From: Caballeronia sp. LZ062
GTDB taxonomy: Bacteria > Pseudomonadota > Gammaproteobacteria > Burkholderiales > Burkholderiaceae
Assembly: GCF_031450785.1 (NCBI RefSeq)
Contig: NZ_JARTWB010000002.1
Location: 2,232,001-2,296,000 of the forward strand
Reading direction: 5' to 3'
Length of the DNA: 64,000 nucleotides
The notes below the pieces were generated by a model. That model had not been told where the DNA came from, made no database searches, and saw only the letters and a program-made list of their open reading frames with translations. Of this stretch, positions 57,508 to 64,000 are shown one piece after another. Position 1 is the first letter of the stretch, and the number at the start of each line of letters is the position of its first letter. Both the position numbers and the translations under genes were made by a program.

Positions 57508-60096
57508 TTAGTCCTGCGGCCAGATTTCGCGGCTAGCCGCTCTTACTGCCTGCGCCGATTCGAGCGCGAGGACGTCTTCCGCGCGCTGACGGCAAAGCTG
57601 GTAATCGAGATTGCGCACGCGCGCCTTGATGCCGGGCACGGACGACGGATCCACGGACAGTTCCGTCACGCCGAGGCCGACAAGCAGCGGCACCGCGAGC
57701 GGATCGCCGCCGAGCGCGCCGCACACGCCGACCCATTTGCCGTGCTTTTCCGCGCCCTGCACCGTCATCTTGATGAGCCGCAGCACGGCCGGATGCAGGC
57801 CGTCGGACTGCGCCGCCAGATCGGGCTGGCAGCGGTCCATCGCGAGCGTGTATTGCGTGAGATCGTTCGTGCCGATAGAGAAGAAATCGGCGTACTTGGC
57901 GAGTTGGTCCGCCAGCATCGCCGCCGACGGCACTTCGATCATCACGCCCACTTCCACCGGCTCCGTCCGCCCCGCTTCGCGCGCCAGTTCGTCGATGCGT
58001 GCGCGCAGGCGCTGCAGTTCGCCGGCATCCGTGACCATCGGCAGGAGAATGCGGACCGCGCCCGCCGGCTTGACGGCGAGCAGGCCGCGCAACTGGTCGT
58101 CGAGCAGGTCCGGCCGCACTTGCGCGAGACGGATGCCGCGCAGGCCCAGCGCCGGATTCTCTTCGGGCGGCAGCGTCAGATAGTCCACTTCCTTGTCGGC
58201 GCCGACATCCAGCGTGCGGATGATCGCGCTGCGACCGGCCAGCGCCTCGACGATTTCCTGATAGCTCGACGCGTGCTCCGCCACCGTCGGCGCAGCCTGG
58301 CGATGAATAAAGAGCAACTCGGTGCGCAAGAGGCCGACGGCGTCCGCGCCGTTTTCGACAGCGGCCTTCGCGTCGTCGAGCGTGGCGATGTTCGCCGCGA
58401 TTTCGACATGACGGCCGTCACGCGTCGATGCCGCCTGCTGCGACATCTTGCGGTTCGCCTCGCGCACGCCCGCAAGACGCTCGCGCTCGTGACGCGCACG
58501 TTCGACATCGAGCGCGCTCGGTGCATATTCGAAGCGGCCCGCCGACGCGTCCACGACCACTTGCGCGTCTTCGGGAACCGCGTGCAGCGCATCGCCAATG
58601 GCGACGAGCGCCGGAATGCCGATCTGCCGCGCGATGATCGCCGCGTGCGAGGTTGCGCCGCCGCGCGACATCACGAGCGCGGTGACGCGCGTGCGGTCGA
58701 TCGACGCCAGATCGGACGGCGTGAATTCGGTGGCCGCGAGCACGGCTTCGTCCGGCAGCGCGCGCGCCGCCGTGTTTGTCAAGCCTAGCGCGCGCAGCAC
58801 GCGCTTTTCGATGTCGCGCAGGTCCGCCGCGCGTTCGGCGAGCAGTGCGTCGTTCACGTTGTTGAGCAGCGCGATTTGCGCGCGGATCGCCTCGCGCCAT
58901 GCAAAGCCTGCGCTCTTGCCGAGGCTGATCAGATCGCGCGCGGCATCGACGAGCGTCGGGTCTTCCAGCAGCACGCGATGCACCGCGAAAATGCCCGCTT
59001 CGCCGACCGCGCCGCGCTGCGATGCCGTGCGCACGGTGACTTCGAGTTCGGCATCGACTTGCGTGATGGCCTTGTCCAGCGCGCGGCTCTCGGCGGCGGA
59101 CGGACCGCTCGCCTGTTCCGGCGGCACGATTTCCTGGTCGTCCCAGCGCACCAGCTTGCCGACCGCGATGCCTGGCGCCGCGCACACGCCCGCGAGCGTG
59201 TTCGGCGGCAGCGGCTCGGCGGACGCGCGGGCAACGGGAACCGGCGTGGGCGACTGCTCGCGCGCCGGCTTTTCTTCGACTTCGCCCTGCGCCGCGCGCA
59301 GCAATTCGGTGGCGACGGCATCGACCGCTTGCTGCGCCTGCGCGCCCAAGCCGACGAGTTCGATGGTCGCGCCCTCGCCCGCGCCCAGCCCGAGCAGACC
59401 CACGACGCTTTCGACCGGCGCCTTGCGGCCTTCGAAGCGCACTTCGACCTTGGCGTCCAGACCGCGCGCCGCCTCGCGCGCCCGCGCCGCCGGCCGCGCG
59501 TGCAAACCGCCCGCGTGGGCCAGCGTGACGGTGCGCCGCGCTTCGGTCATCACGTTCGACGACGAGCGCGCCACGTGCGCCGCCGCGCCGTCCTTCGCGC
59601 GCAGGACCAGCATGCGCGCGCCTGCCTTCAGCACGCCACGGCCGGCGCGCTGGGCGACCTCGAATGCGTCCCCATTGGCGACCGCGATCACGGAAACGAG
59701 ACTCGGTGCATGCTGCGCGACGAAATCCGCGTTGAACTCGATGAGCGGCTGGCCCGCACGCACCGTCGCGCCTTGTTCGACCATCGGCGCGAAGCCTTCG
59801 CCGCCCAACTCGACCGTGTCGATGCCGATATGCACGAGAATCTCCGCGCCCGCTGCCGTGCGCAGTGTGACCGCGTGATGCGTGCGCGCGAGATGCGTCA
59901 CCGTGCCGTCGCACGGCGAAAGCAGCACGTTGTCGAGCGGATCGATGCCGATGCCGTCGCCGAACATCCCCTCGGCGAACACGGGGTCGGGCACGTCGGC
60001 GAGCGGCACGACGGGACCGGTAAACGGAGCGAGCAGAACGATATCGCTCGGGTTATCGGTGGAATGGTTCAACACGGAGTCCTCGGCACGGCGCAT
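57508..60096 (-). CDS. nagF: PTS multiphosphoryl transfer protein EIIA-HPr-EI
   Basis: An 862-residue fusion. EIIA of the glucose type (about 15-165) has phospho-His89 in ILVHIGIDTV; HPr (about 188-270) has phospho-His199 in GGLHARPAA; EI (about 300-850) has phospho-His484 in GGATSHAAIIAR and the C-terminal GVCGALGGDP. It passes phosphate from PEP to NagE, making GlcNAc uptake independent of separate EI and HPr. HPr lacks an obvious HprK Ser site of the Gram-positive type. ATG 60096 is used; a GTG at 60075 or TTG at 60072 after GAGGA is also possible. Confidence 0.93.
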   Translation of the reverse strand: MRRAEDSVLNHSTDNPSDIVLLAPFTGPVVPLADVPDPVFAEGMFGDGIGIDPLDNVLLSPCDGTVTHLARTHHAVTLRTAAGAEILVHIGIDTVELGGEGFAPMVEQGATVRAGQPLIEFNADFVAQHAPSLVSVIAVANGDAFEVAQRAGRGVLKAGARMLVLRAKDGAAAHVARSSSNVMTEARRTVTLAHAGGLHARPAARAREAARGLDAKVEVRFEGRKAPVESVVGLLGLGAGEGATIELVGLGAQAQQAVDAVATELLRAAQGEVEEKPAREQSPTPVPVARASAEPLPPNTLAGVCAAPGIAVGKLVRWDDQEIVPPEQASGPSAAESRALDKAITQVDAELEVTVRTASQRGAVGEAGIFAVHRVLLEDPTLVDAARDLISLGKSAGFAWREAIRAQIALLNNVNDALLAERAADLRDIEKRVLRALGLTNTAARALPDEAVLAATEFTPSDLASIDRTRVTALVMSRGGATSHAAIIARQIGIPALVAIGDALHAVPEDAQVVVDASAGRFEYAPSALDVERARHERERLAGVREANRKMSQQAASTRDGRHVEIAANIATLDDAKAAVENGADAVGLLRTELLFIHRQAAPTVAEHASSYQEIVEALAGRSAIIRTLDVGADKEVDYLTLPPEENPALGLRGIRLAQVRPDLLDDQLRGLLAVKPAGAVRILLPMVTDAGELQRLRARIDELAREAGRTEPVEVGVMIEVPSAAMLADQLAKYADFFSIGTNDLTQYTLAMDRCQPDLAAQSDGLHPAVLRLIKMTVQGAEKHGKWVGVCGALGGDPLAVPLLVGLGVTELSVDPSSVPGIKARVRNLDYQLCRQRAEDVLALESAQAVRAASREIWPQD

Positions 60097-60108
60097 CGTC
60101 TATCTCAC

Positions 60109-61116
60109 TCAATGGGTTTCAGTGACCTTGTTCAGGTGGCGCGGCGCGTCGGGGTTGCGCCCGCGCGCGGCGGCAAGACCTGCCGCCATCACGTAGAACG
60201 AAAGGATCGCGGCGATCGGATCGAGCGCCGGGTGGTCGGTGGCGACGAGCGGCAATTCGGCGCCGGGCACGTCGTCGGGTGCTGCGAGCAGCACGCGTGC
60301 GCCGCGTGCGCGCATGTCCGCCGCCAACTGGATGAGACCGGCCTGCTCCGGCCCGCGCGGCGCGAAAACGAGCAGCGGATAGTCGCGGTCGATGATTTCC
60401 ATCGGACCATGACGCACTTCCGCGCTCGAGAACGCTTCGGCCTGAATGCCCGACGTTTCCTTCAGCTTGAGCGCCGCTTCCTGCGCGATGGCAAGCCCGA
60501 GGCCGCGCCCGACGACGATCATGCGGTCGACGCCTTTCAGTTCTTCCACGGCGCGCGTCCAGTCGAGCTTGCCCGCCGCGCGCAGCGCATCCGGCAGCGA
60601 CTTGAGCGCGTTCAGCAGTTCGGCGTCGCGCTGAACGTGCGCGATCACGATGGCCGACAGCGACAGCATCGCGATATAGCTCTTGGTTGCGGCAACCGAA
60701 AGCTCCGGTCCCGCGAGCAGCGGCAGGAAATATTCGCAGGCGTTTTCCAGCGGCGAACCGGCGACGTTGACTGCCGCGACCGTGAATGCGCCCGCTTCGC
60801 GCAACGCCTGCATGGTGCCGACGAGATCCGGGCTCTTGCCCGACTGCGAGAACGCGACGGCAAGCTGGCCGGACACGCGCAGCGGCGCTTGCTGCAACGT
60901 GGCGACGGACATGGGCAGCGACGCGACTGGCACGCCGATGCGGCTCATCGTCAGGCTGGCGAAATAGCTCGCGGCATGGTCCGAACTGCCGCGAGCGACG
61001 GTCAACGCGACATGACGCGGCTGCTCCGCGAGCTTCACGGCAAGCGCCTCGATGCGCGAGGTATCGGCGAGTTGGGCCGCGACGACATCCGCGGACTCCA
61101 GCGCCTCAGTGAGCAT
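60109..61116 (-). CDS. nagB: SIS-domain glucosamine-6-phosphate deaminase (NagB-II type)
   Basis: About 335 residues with two SIS domains: VALTVARGSSDHAASYFASLTMSRIGVPVASLPMSV, AVAFSQSGKSPDLVGTMQALREAGA and VGRGLGLAIAQEAALKLKETSGIQAEAFSSAEVRHGPMEII. It resembles the isomerase half of GlmS and the NagB-II/AgaS deaminases that convert GlcN-6-P to Fru-6-P and ammonia. Start choice: ATG 61116 (MLTEAL); TTG 61125 has AAGGAG six bases upstream, and ATG 61143 is also in frame. All overlap the nagA end, so translation is coupled. Confidence 0.88.
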   Translation of the reverse strand: MLTEALESADVVAAQLADTSRIEALAVKLAEQPRHVALTVARGSSDHAASYFASLTMSRIGVPVASLPMSVATLQQAPLRVSGQLAVAFSQSGKSPDLVGTMQALREAGAFTVAAVNVAGSPLENACEYFLPLLAGPELSVAATKSYIAMLSLSAIVIAHVQRDAELLNALKSLPDALRAAGKLDWTRAVEELKGVDRMIVVGRGLGLAIAQEAALKLKETSGIQAEAFSSAEVRHGPMEIIDRDYPLLVFAPRGPEQAGLIQLAADMRARGARVLLAAPDDVPGAELPLVATDHPALDPIAAILSFYVMAAGLAAARGRNPDAPRHLNKVTETH

Positions 61117-62212
61117 ATTCGACAATCGATTCTCCTTCGACATAAGTGGCGGTCAGCGCGAAGTCCCGGTCGAGGACGACCATGTCGGCCCACGCGCCGC
61201 GCGCGATGCGGCCGCGGTCTTCGAGCCCGAGGTAGTCGGCGGGATAGCGCGACAAGCGATTCGAAACGTCCGCGAGCGGAATGCCCAGCGAAACGAGATT
61301 GCGCAGCGCCTGATCCATGGTCAGCGTGCTGCCTGCGAGCGTGCCGTCCGCCAGACGCACGCCGCCCATGCACTTGGTGACGTGCTGGCTGCCGAGGCGG
61401 TATTCGCCGTCCGGCATACCGGCGGCGGACGTGCTGTCGGTCACGACATAAAGCCGCGGAATGGCGCGCATGGCGGCGCGAATGGCGCCGGGGTGAACGT
61501 GCAGCAGGTCGGGAATCAGTTCGGCGTACTCCGCATGTGCGAGCGCTGCGCCGACCATGCCGGGATCGCGATGATGCAGCGGCGACATCGCGTTGAAGAG
61601 ATGCGTGAAACCGCGCGCGCCGTGCTTCAGCGCGTTGACGGCGTCGTCATACGTGCCGAGCGAATGCCCGAGTTGCACGCGCACGCCGCGCGCCGCCATG
61701 TCGGAGATGATCTCGAGATGACCCGAAATCTCCGGCGCGATGGTCACGACGCGGATCGGCGCCAGTTCGAGGTACTTGAGCACTTCGTCGCGCACGGCGA
61801 CGGCGGCTGCGTCCGGCTGTGCGCCGAGCTTGCCAGGATTGATGTACGGTCCTTCCAGATGCACGCCGAGCACGCGCGCGCCGCTGGCGGCGCGGCGCTT
61901 CGCCTGTTCGCCGAGGCCGGCGACGACCTGCATGAGTTCGTCGCGCGGGGCGGTCATCGTGGTGGCGAGCAGGCTCGTCGTGCCGTGTTGCGCGTGCTGG
62001 CGCGCGACGGTATCGGCCGCGTCGCCGCCTTCCATGATGTCGCGCCCGCCGCCGCCGTGCACGTGCAGGTCGATGAAGCCCGGCAGGATGTACGGCGCGT
62101 CGTTGGCCGACGGATCGGCGATGTGGCCTTCGAGCGCCGTCACGCGACCGTTTTCGAAACGAACGGTGCCGTGAATCCAGCCGTCGTTCGTCAGTATGTT
62201 TCCTTTCAGCAT
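61106..62212 (-). CDS. nagA: N-acetylglucosamine-6-phosphate deacetylase
   Basis: A 368-residue amidohydrolase. PGFIDLHVHGGGGRDIMEG carries the first metal histidines, GVHLEGPYINPGKLGAQ the metal Glu, then HTHLFNAMSPLHHRDPG-type residues (FTHLFNAMSPLHHRDPGMVG) and VVTDSTSAAGMPDGEY. It produces GlcN-6-P and acetate from GlcNAc-6-P. ATG 62212 (MLKGNILTNDGW) is the family start; the frame upstream to 62398 is basic and unconserved. It lies 166 bases after nagR. Confidence 0.95.
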   Translation of the reverse strand: MLKGNILTNDGWIHGTVRFENGRVTALEGHIADPSANDAPYILPGFIDLHVHGGGGRDIMEGGDAADTVARQHAQHGTTSLLATTMTAPRDELMQVVAGLGEQAKRRAASGARVLGVHLEGPYINPGKLGAQPDAAAVAVRDEVLKYLELAPIRVVTIAPEISGHLEIISDMAARGVRVQLGHSLGTYDDAVNALKHGARGFTHLFNAMSPLHHRDPGMVGAALAHAEYAELIPDLLHVHPGAIRAAMRAIPRLYVVTDSTSAAGMPDGEYRLGSQHVTKCMGGVRLADGTLAGSTLTMDQALRNLVSLGIPLADVSNRLSRYPADYLGLEDRGRIARGAWADMVVLDRDFALTATYVEGESIVEYAH

Positions 62213-62378
62213 GAAGTTCTCTGGAAATACGCAGTGCGTAGTGAGGTTCAGGTGCGGTTCGCGCCGCGTTGCGAGCACGCGGGTCCGCGCCAATGCTTCC
62301 ATGCGCAGCCGGCGAACGGCTTCTTTTGGTCCTCTCGTTCTCTTTCTTGCTCTCTTCTTTCGATGCGTGGCTCGGCCT

Positions 62379-63113
62379 TCATCGATGCAACTCCGCAACG
62401 AAGTCGTAGTAGTCGTCGCGGCAATACGTATCCGTCAATTCAATTGCGCGCTGATCCGCCGCATAGCCGATGCGCGTGATCACGAGCAACGCGGCTCCGG
62501 GTGCCACGCCCATCATGCGCGCGACTTCCGCGCCTGCGTTCACCGCGCGGAAGTGCTGCAACGCGCGCACGACCGCCTGACCGCGCTCCTCCAGATACCG
62601 GTAGAGCGACGCGCCGATCACGAGCGGGTCCGGCACCAGCCAGGCGGGCAGCGTGGAATGCTCGACCGCCATCACGATGCCGTCCGCCCGCCGCAATCTT
62701 CTGAGACTCGCCACCGCCGCGCCGGGCGACAAACCGAGACGCACGGTTTCATCGCGATTGGCCGTGCGCAGGCCGCGCCCGAGCCAGACCGAATCCGGCG
62801 CGAAGCCGCGTTGTTCCATCTTTCGGGTAAAACCGGTGAGCCTGGACAACGGATCCTCGACGCGCGGCGTGATGAAACTGCCCGTGCCGCGCACGCGCCT
62901 GATGAGCCCCTGCTCGACCAGCAACGCAATTGCCTTGCGCGCCGTGATGCGCGATACCCCGACGCCCTCGGACAACGTCCGCTCTGACGGCAGCGCCTCG
63001 CCGGCCGACCACGCGCCAGCGTGAATGGCCGAAGCAAGACGCGCGGCCAGCTGGAGATACAGCGGCGTGTCGCTGTCACCGTCGGGCGTCAGATCTTTCC
63101 AAGTTCGTCTCAC
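62379..63113 (-). CDS. nagR: GntR/HutC family regulator, probable nag repressor
   Basis: A 244-residue regulator. The winged helix has LYLQLAARLASAIHAGAWSAGEALPSERTLSEGVGVSRITARKAIALLVEQGLIRRVRGTGSFIT. The C-terminal UTRA domain (about 95-240) includes TANRDETVRLGLSPGAAVASLRRLR and AIELTDTYCRDDYYDF, as in NagR/DasR that bind amino-sugar phosphates. The start is GTG with AGGTCG upstream. It is first in the nag operon, so it is probably autoregulated. Confidence 0.9.
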   Translation of the reverse strand: MRRTWKDLTPDGDSDTPLYLQLAARLASAIHAGAWSAGEALPSERTLSEGVGVSRITARKAIALLVEQGLIRRVRGTGSFITPRVEDPLSRLTGFTRKMEQRGFAPDSVWLGRGLRTANRDETVRLGLSPGAAVASLRRLRRADGIVMAVEHSTLPAWLVPDPLVIGASLYRYLEERGQAVVRALQHFRAVNAGAEVARMMGVAPGAALLVITRIGYAADQRAIELTDTYCRDDYYDFVAELHR

Positions 63114-63145
63114 GAAACGACCTCACGACGCCTTAGGTGGAGCCC

Positions 63146-63173
63146 ATTATATAACCAACATAATACCAGTCAA
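63146..63173 (-). promoter_or_regulatory. nag operon promoter with TGGT direct repeats
   Basis: On the minus strand TTGACT (63173-63168), 16 bases, TATAAT (63151-63146). Two TGGT half-sites (63168-63165 and 63157-63154) are spaced exactly 11 bases, one helical turn, inside the promoter. That fits a repressor site for the adjacent GntR-type regulator; DasR/NagR sites contain TGGT-type half-sites. Confidence 0.65.
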
Positions 63174-63445
63174 CGCGAGCAGAACTATCCATGACCGATG
63201 GCAGTTTCTGTCCGTAATCAATAAGTTACAACCTGTTTAGACGGTGACTTCACAACATCATCGCTATCGGGACTTACCCGCATAGCCACCGCGATGAGAC
63301 CAATCAATACCCGCTGCCGGGAATCCGTAAAAATTCGGGCATTTTCGTATTCGCACGATCGTGCTTTCTTTGGCACAATGCGCCATTAGTTCGGAATCGC
63401 AACTAAATCAAATAGAACCACATATCTTGAGAGAGCAAAGGCACA
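63174..63445. other. Intergenic region between nagR promoter and MarR-GNAT gene
   Basis: About 270 bases with no gene I can support. It is AT-richer than average, as expected for divergent promoters. A GAGAGAGCAAAGG stretch just upstream of 63446 may serve as ribosome-binding site. Confidence 0.4.
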
Positions 63446-64000
63446 ATGGGATGCTTTGATCCGAGTCGGGCTGTCGAGGCCGTGCGGCGCTTCAACCGCT
63501 TTTACGCGCGCCACGCGGGCGCTTTTCACGAGCGCCTTCACAGAAGCCACTTCTCATTGACGGAAGTCCGCATTCTTCACGAGCTCGCGCACGAACGCGC
63601 GCACACCGCCGCAGACCTCGCGCGCAACCTTGGGCTGGACACGGGTTATCTCAGCCGGCTCATCACCAACTTCCAGAAGCTCGGTCTGGTCGTGCGGCGC
63701 AAGAACGAATCCGACGGGCGCGCGCATCTGTTGACCATGACGCCCGAGGCAAAAGCCAAGGTCGACGAACTCGATCTTCATGTCTCCACGGAGACCGCGT
63801 CGCTGCTGCATATGCTGGCGCCGGGCGAGATCGAGCAGTTGTCGCTGGCGATGGCGGACATCGAGCGCCTTCTATCGCCACCTTCACAGCATGTCGCCAC
63901 GCGGCTGCGCAGCCCGCGCTGCGGCGACTTCGGCTGGATGATCGAGCGCCACGCGCACCTCGACGTTTCCGACCGCGCGAGCCTTGCCTACGAAGCGCAC
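63446..64000 (+). CDS. MarR-GNAT fusion protein, N-terminal part (runs off the window)
   Basis: The frame is open from ATG 63446 to the end, 185 codons, with no stop. Residues about 1-145 form a MarR winged helix (RAVEAVRRFNRFYARHAGAFHERLHRSHFSLTEVRILHELAH, NLGLDTGYLSRLITNFQKLGLVVRRKNESDGRAHLLTMTPEAKAKV). From about 150, ATRLRSPRCGDFGWMIERHAHL matches the start of a GNAT acetyltransferase domain (LRPHRPGDMGWVxxRHxxL type). Such fusions are common in proteobacteria; the DNA target and acetyl acceptor are unknown. Confidence 0.85.
   Translation, partial: MGCFDPSRAVEAVRRFNRFYARHAGAFHERLHRSHFSLTEVRILHELAHERAHTAADLARNLGLDTGYLSRLITNFQKLGLVVRRKNESDGRAHLLTMTPEAKAKVDELDLHVSTETASLLHMLAPGEIEQLSLAMADIERLLSPPSQHVATRLRSPRCGDFGWMIERHAHLDVSDRASLAYEAH

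Overview
The window is chromosomal DNA of a GC-rich betaproteobacterium. Gene content and order point to the Burkholderiaceae, most likely the Burkholderia/Paraburkholderia/Caballeronia group. Supporting signs are the lpt-kdsD/kdsC-rpoN-hpf-ptsN-hprK-rapZ block, the lolB-ispE-tRNA-Gln-prs-rplY-pth block, a Burkholderia-type trimeric porin, SSB beside a YajR-like MFS gene and uvrA, and a nag operon whose PTS protein is an EIIA-HPr-EI fusion. No phage, insertion sequence, CRISPR array or rRNA was seen. The genus is inference.

Layout. 1-6.3 kb: tail of an amino-acid deaminase, a MarR/DHA2-MFS efflux pair with a palindromic operator, an EcsC protein, an HSL-type esterase, a CHRD protein and a porin. 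6.4-12.8 kb: a LysR regulator, then a BvgS-like hybrid kinase and three consecutive LuxR-type response regulators; the 3' ends of the LysR and kinase genes carry a 176-bp tandem duplication. 13.2-24.6 kb: ssb, MFS, uvrA, an AI-2E family permease, purU, NUDIX, LysE, apt and a CPA2 K+/H+ antiporter. 24.7-34.2 kb: Kdo and LPS-transport genes (kdsD, kdsC, lptC, lptA, lptB), rpoN, hpf, ptsN, hprK, rapZ and a LON-domain protein. 34.2-43.6 kb: mutY/mutM, a TPR protein, lolB, ispE, tRNA-Gln, prs, rplY, pth, hisC and a ferredoxin. 43.8-50 kb: small membrane proteins, a MarR-like protein, coaD, rsmD, ftsY, LysE and a NagL/NagK-like pair. 50-55.5 kb: ybiB, leuA with a long leader, an NTF2-like protein, a PagL-like protein and rpoH. 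55.6-63.2 kb: nagR-nagA-nagB-nagF-nagE on the minus strand, for GlcNAc uptake and breakdown. The right edge is the start of a MarR-GNAT fusion.

How the genes work together. The nag genes form one transcription unit: the GntR/UTRA regulator, deacetylase, SIS-type deaminase, general PTS phosphotransferase fusion and membrane EIICB take up GlcNAc and feed it to glycolysis. The lpt/kds genes build and export LPS. The rpoN-hpf-ptsN-hprK-rapZ block links nitrogen, PTS and envelope signalling.

The strongest regulatory observations are: (1) an unannotated 25-codon leader ORF (51172-51249) upstream of leuA, with five Leu codons, four of them the rare CTA, overlapping mutually arranged hairpins, which looks like a leucine attenuator and may be leaderless; (2) a perfect CIRCE element (54490-54516) ahead of rpoH, placing the heat-shock sigma factor under HrcA; (3) the one-kinase/three-regulator cluster, whose kinase has lost the periplasmic sensor modules typical of BvgS; (4) the tandem duplication between two convergent genes.
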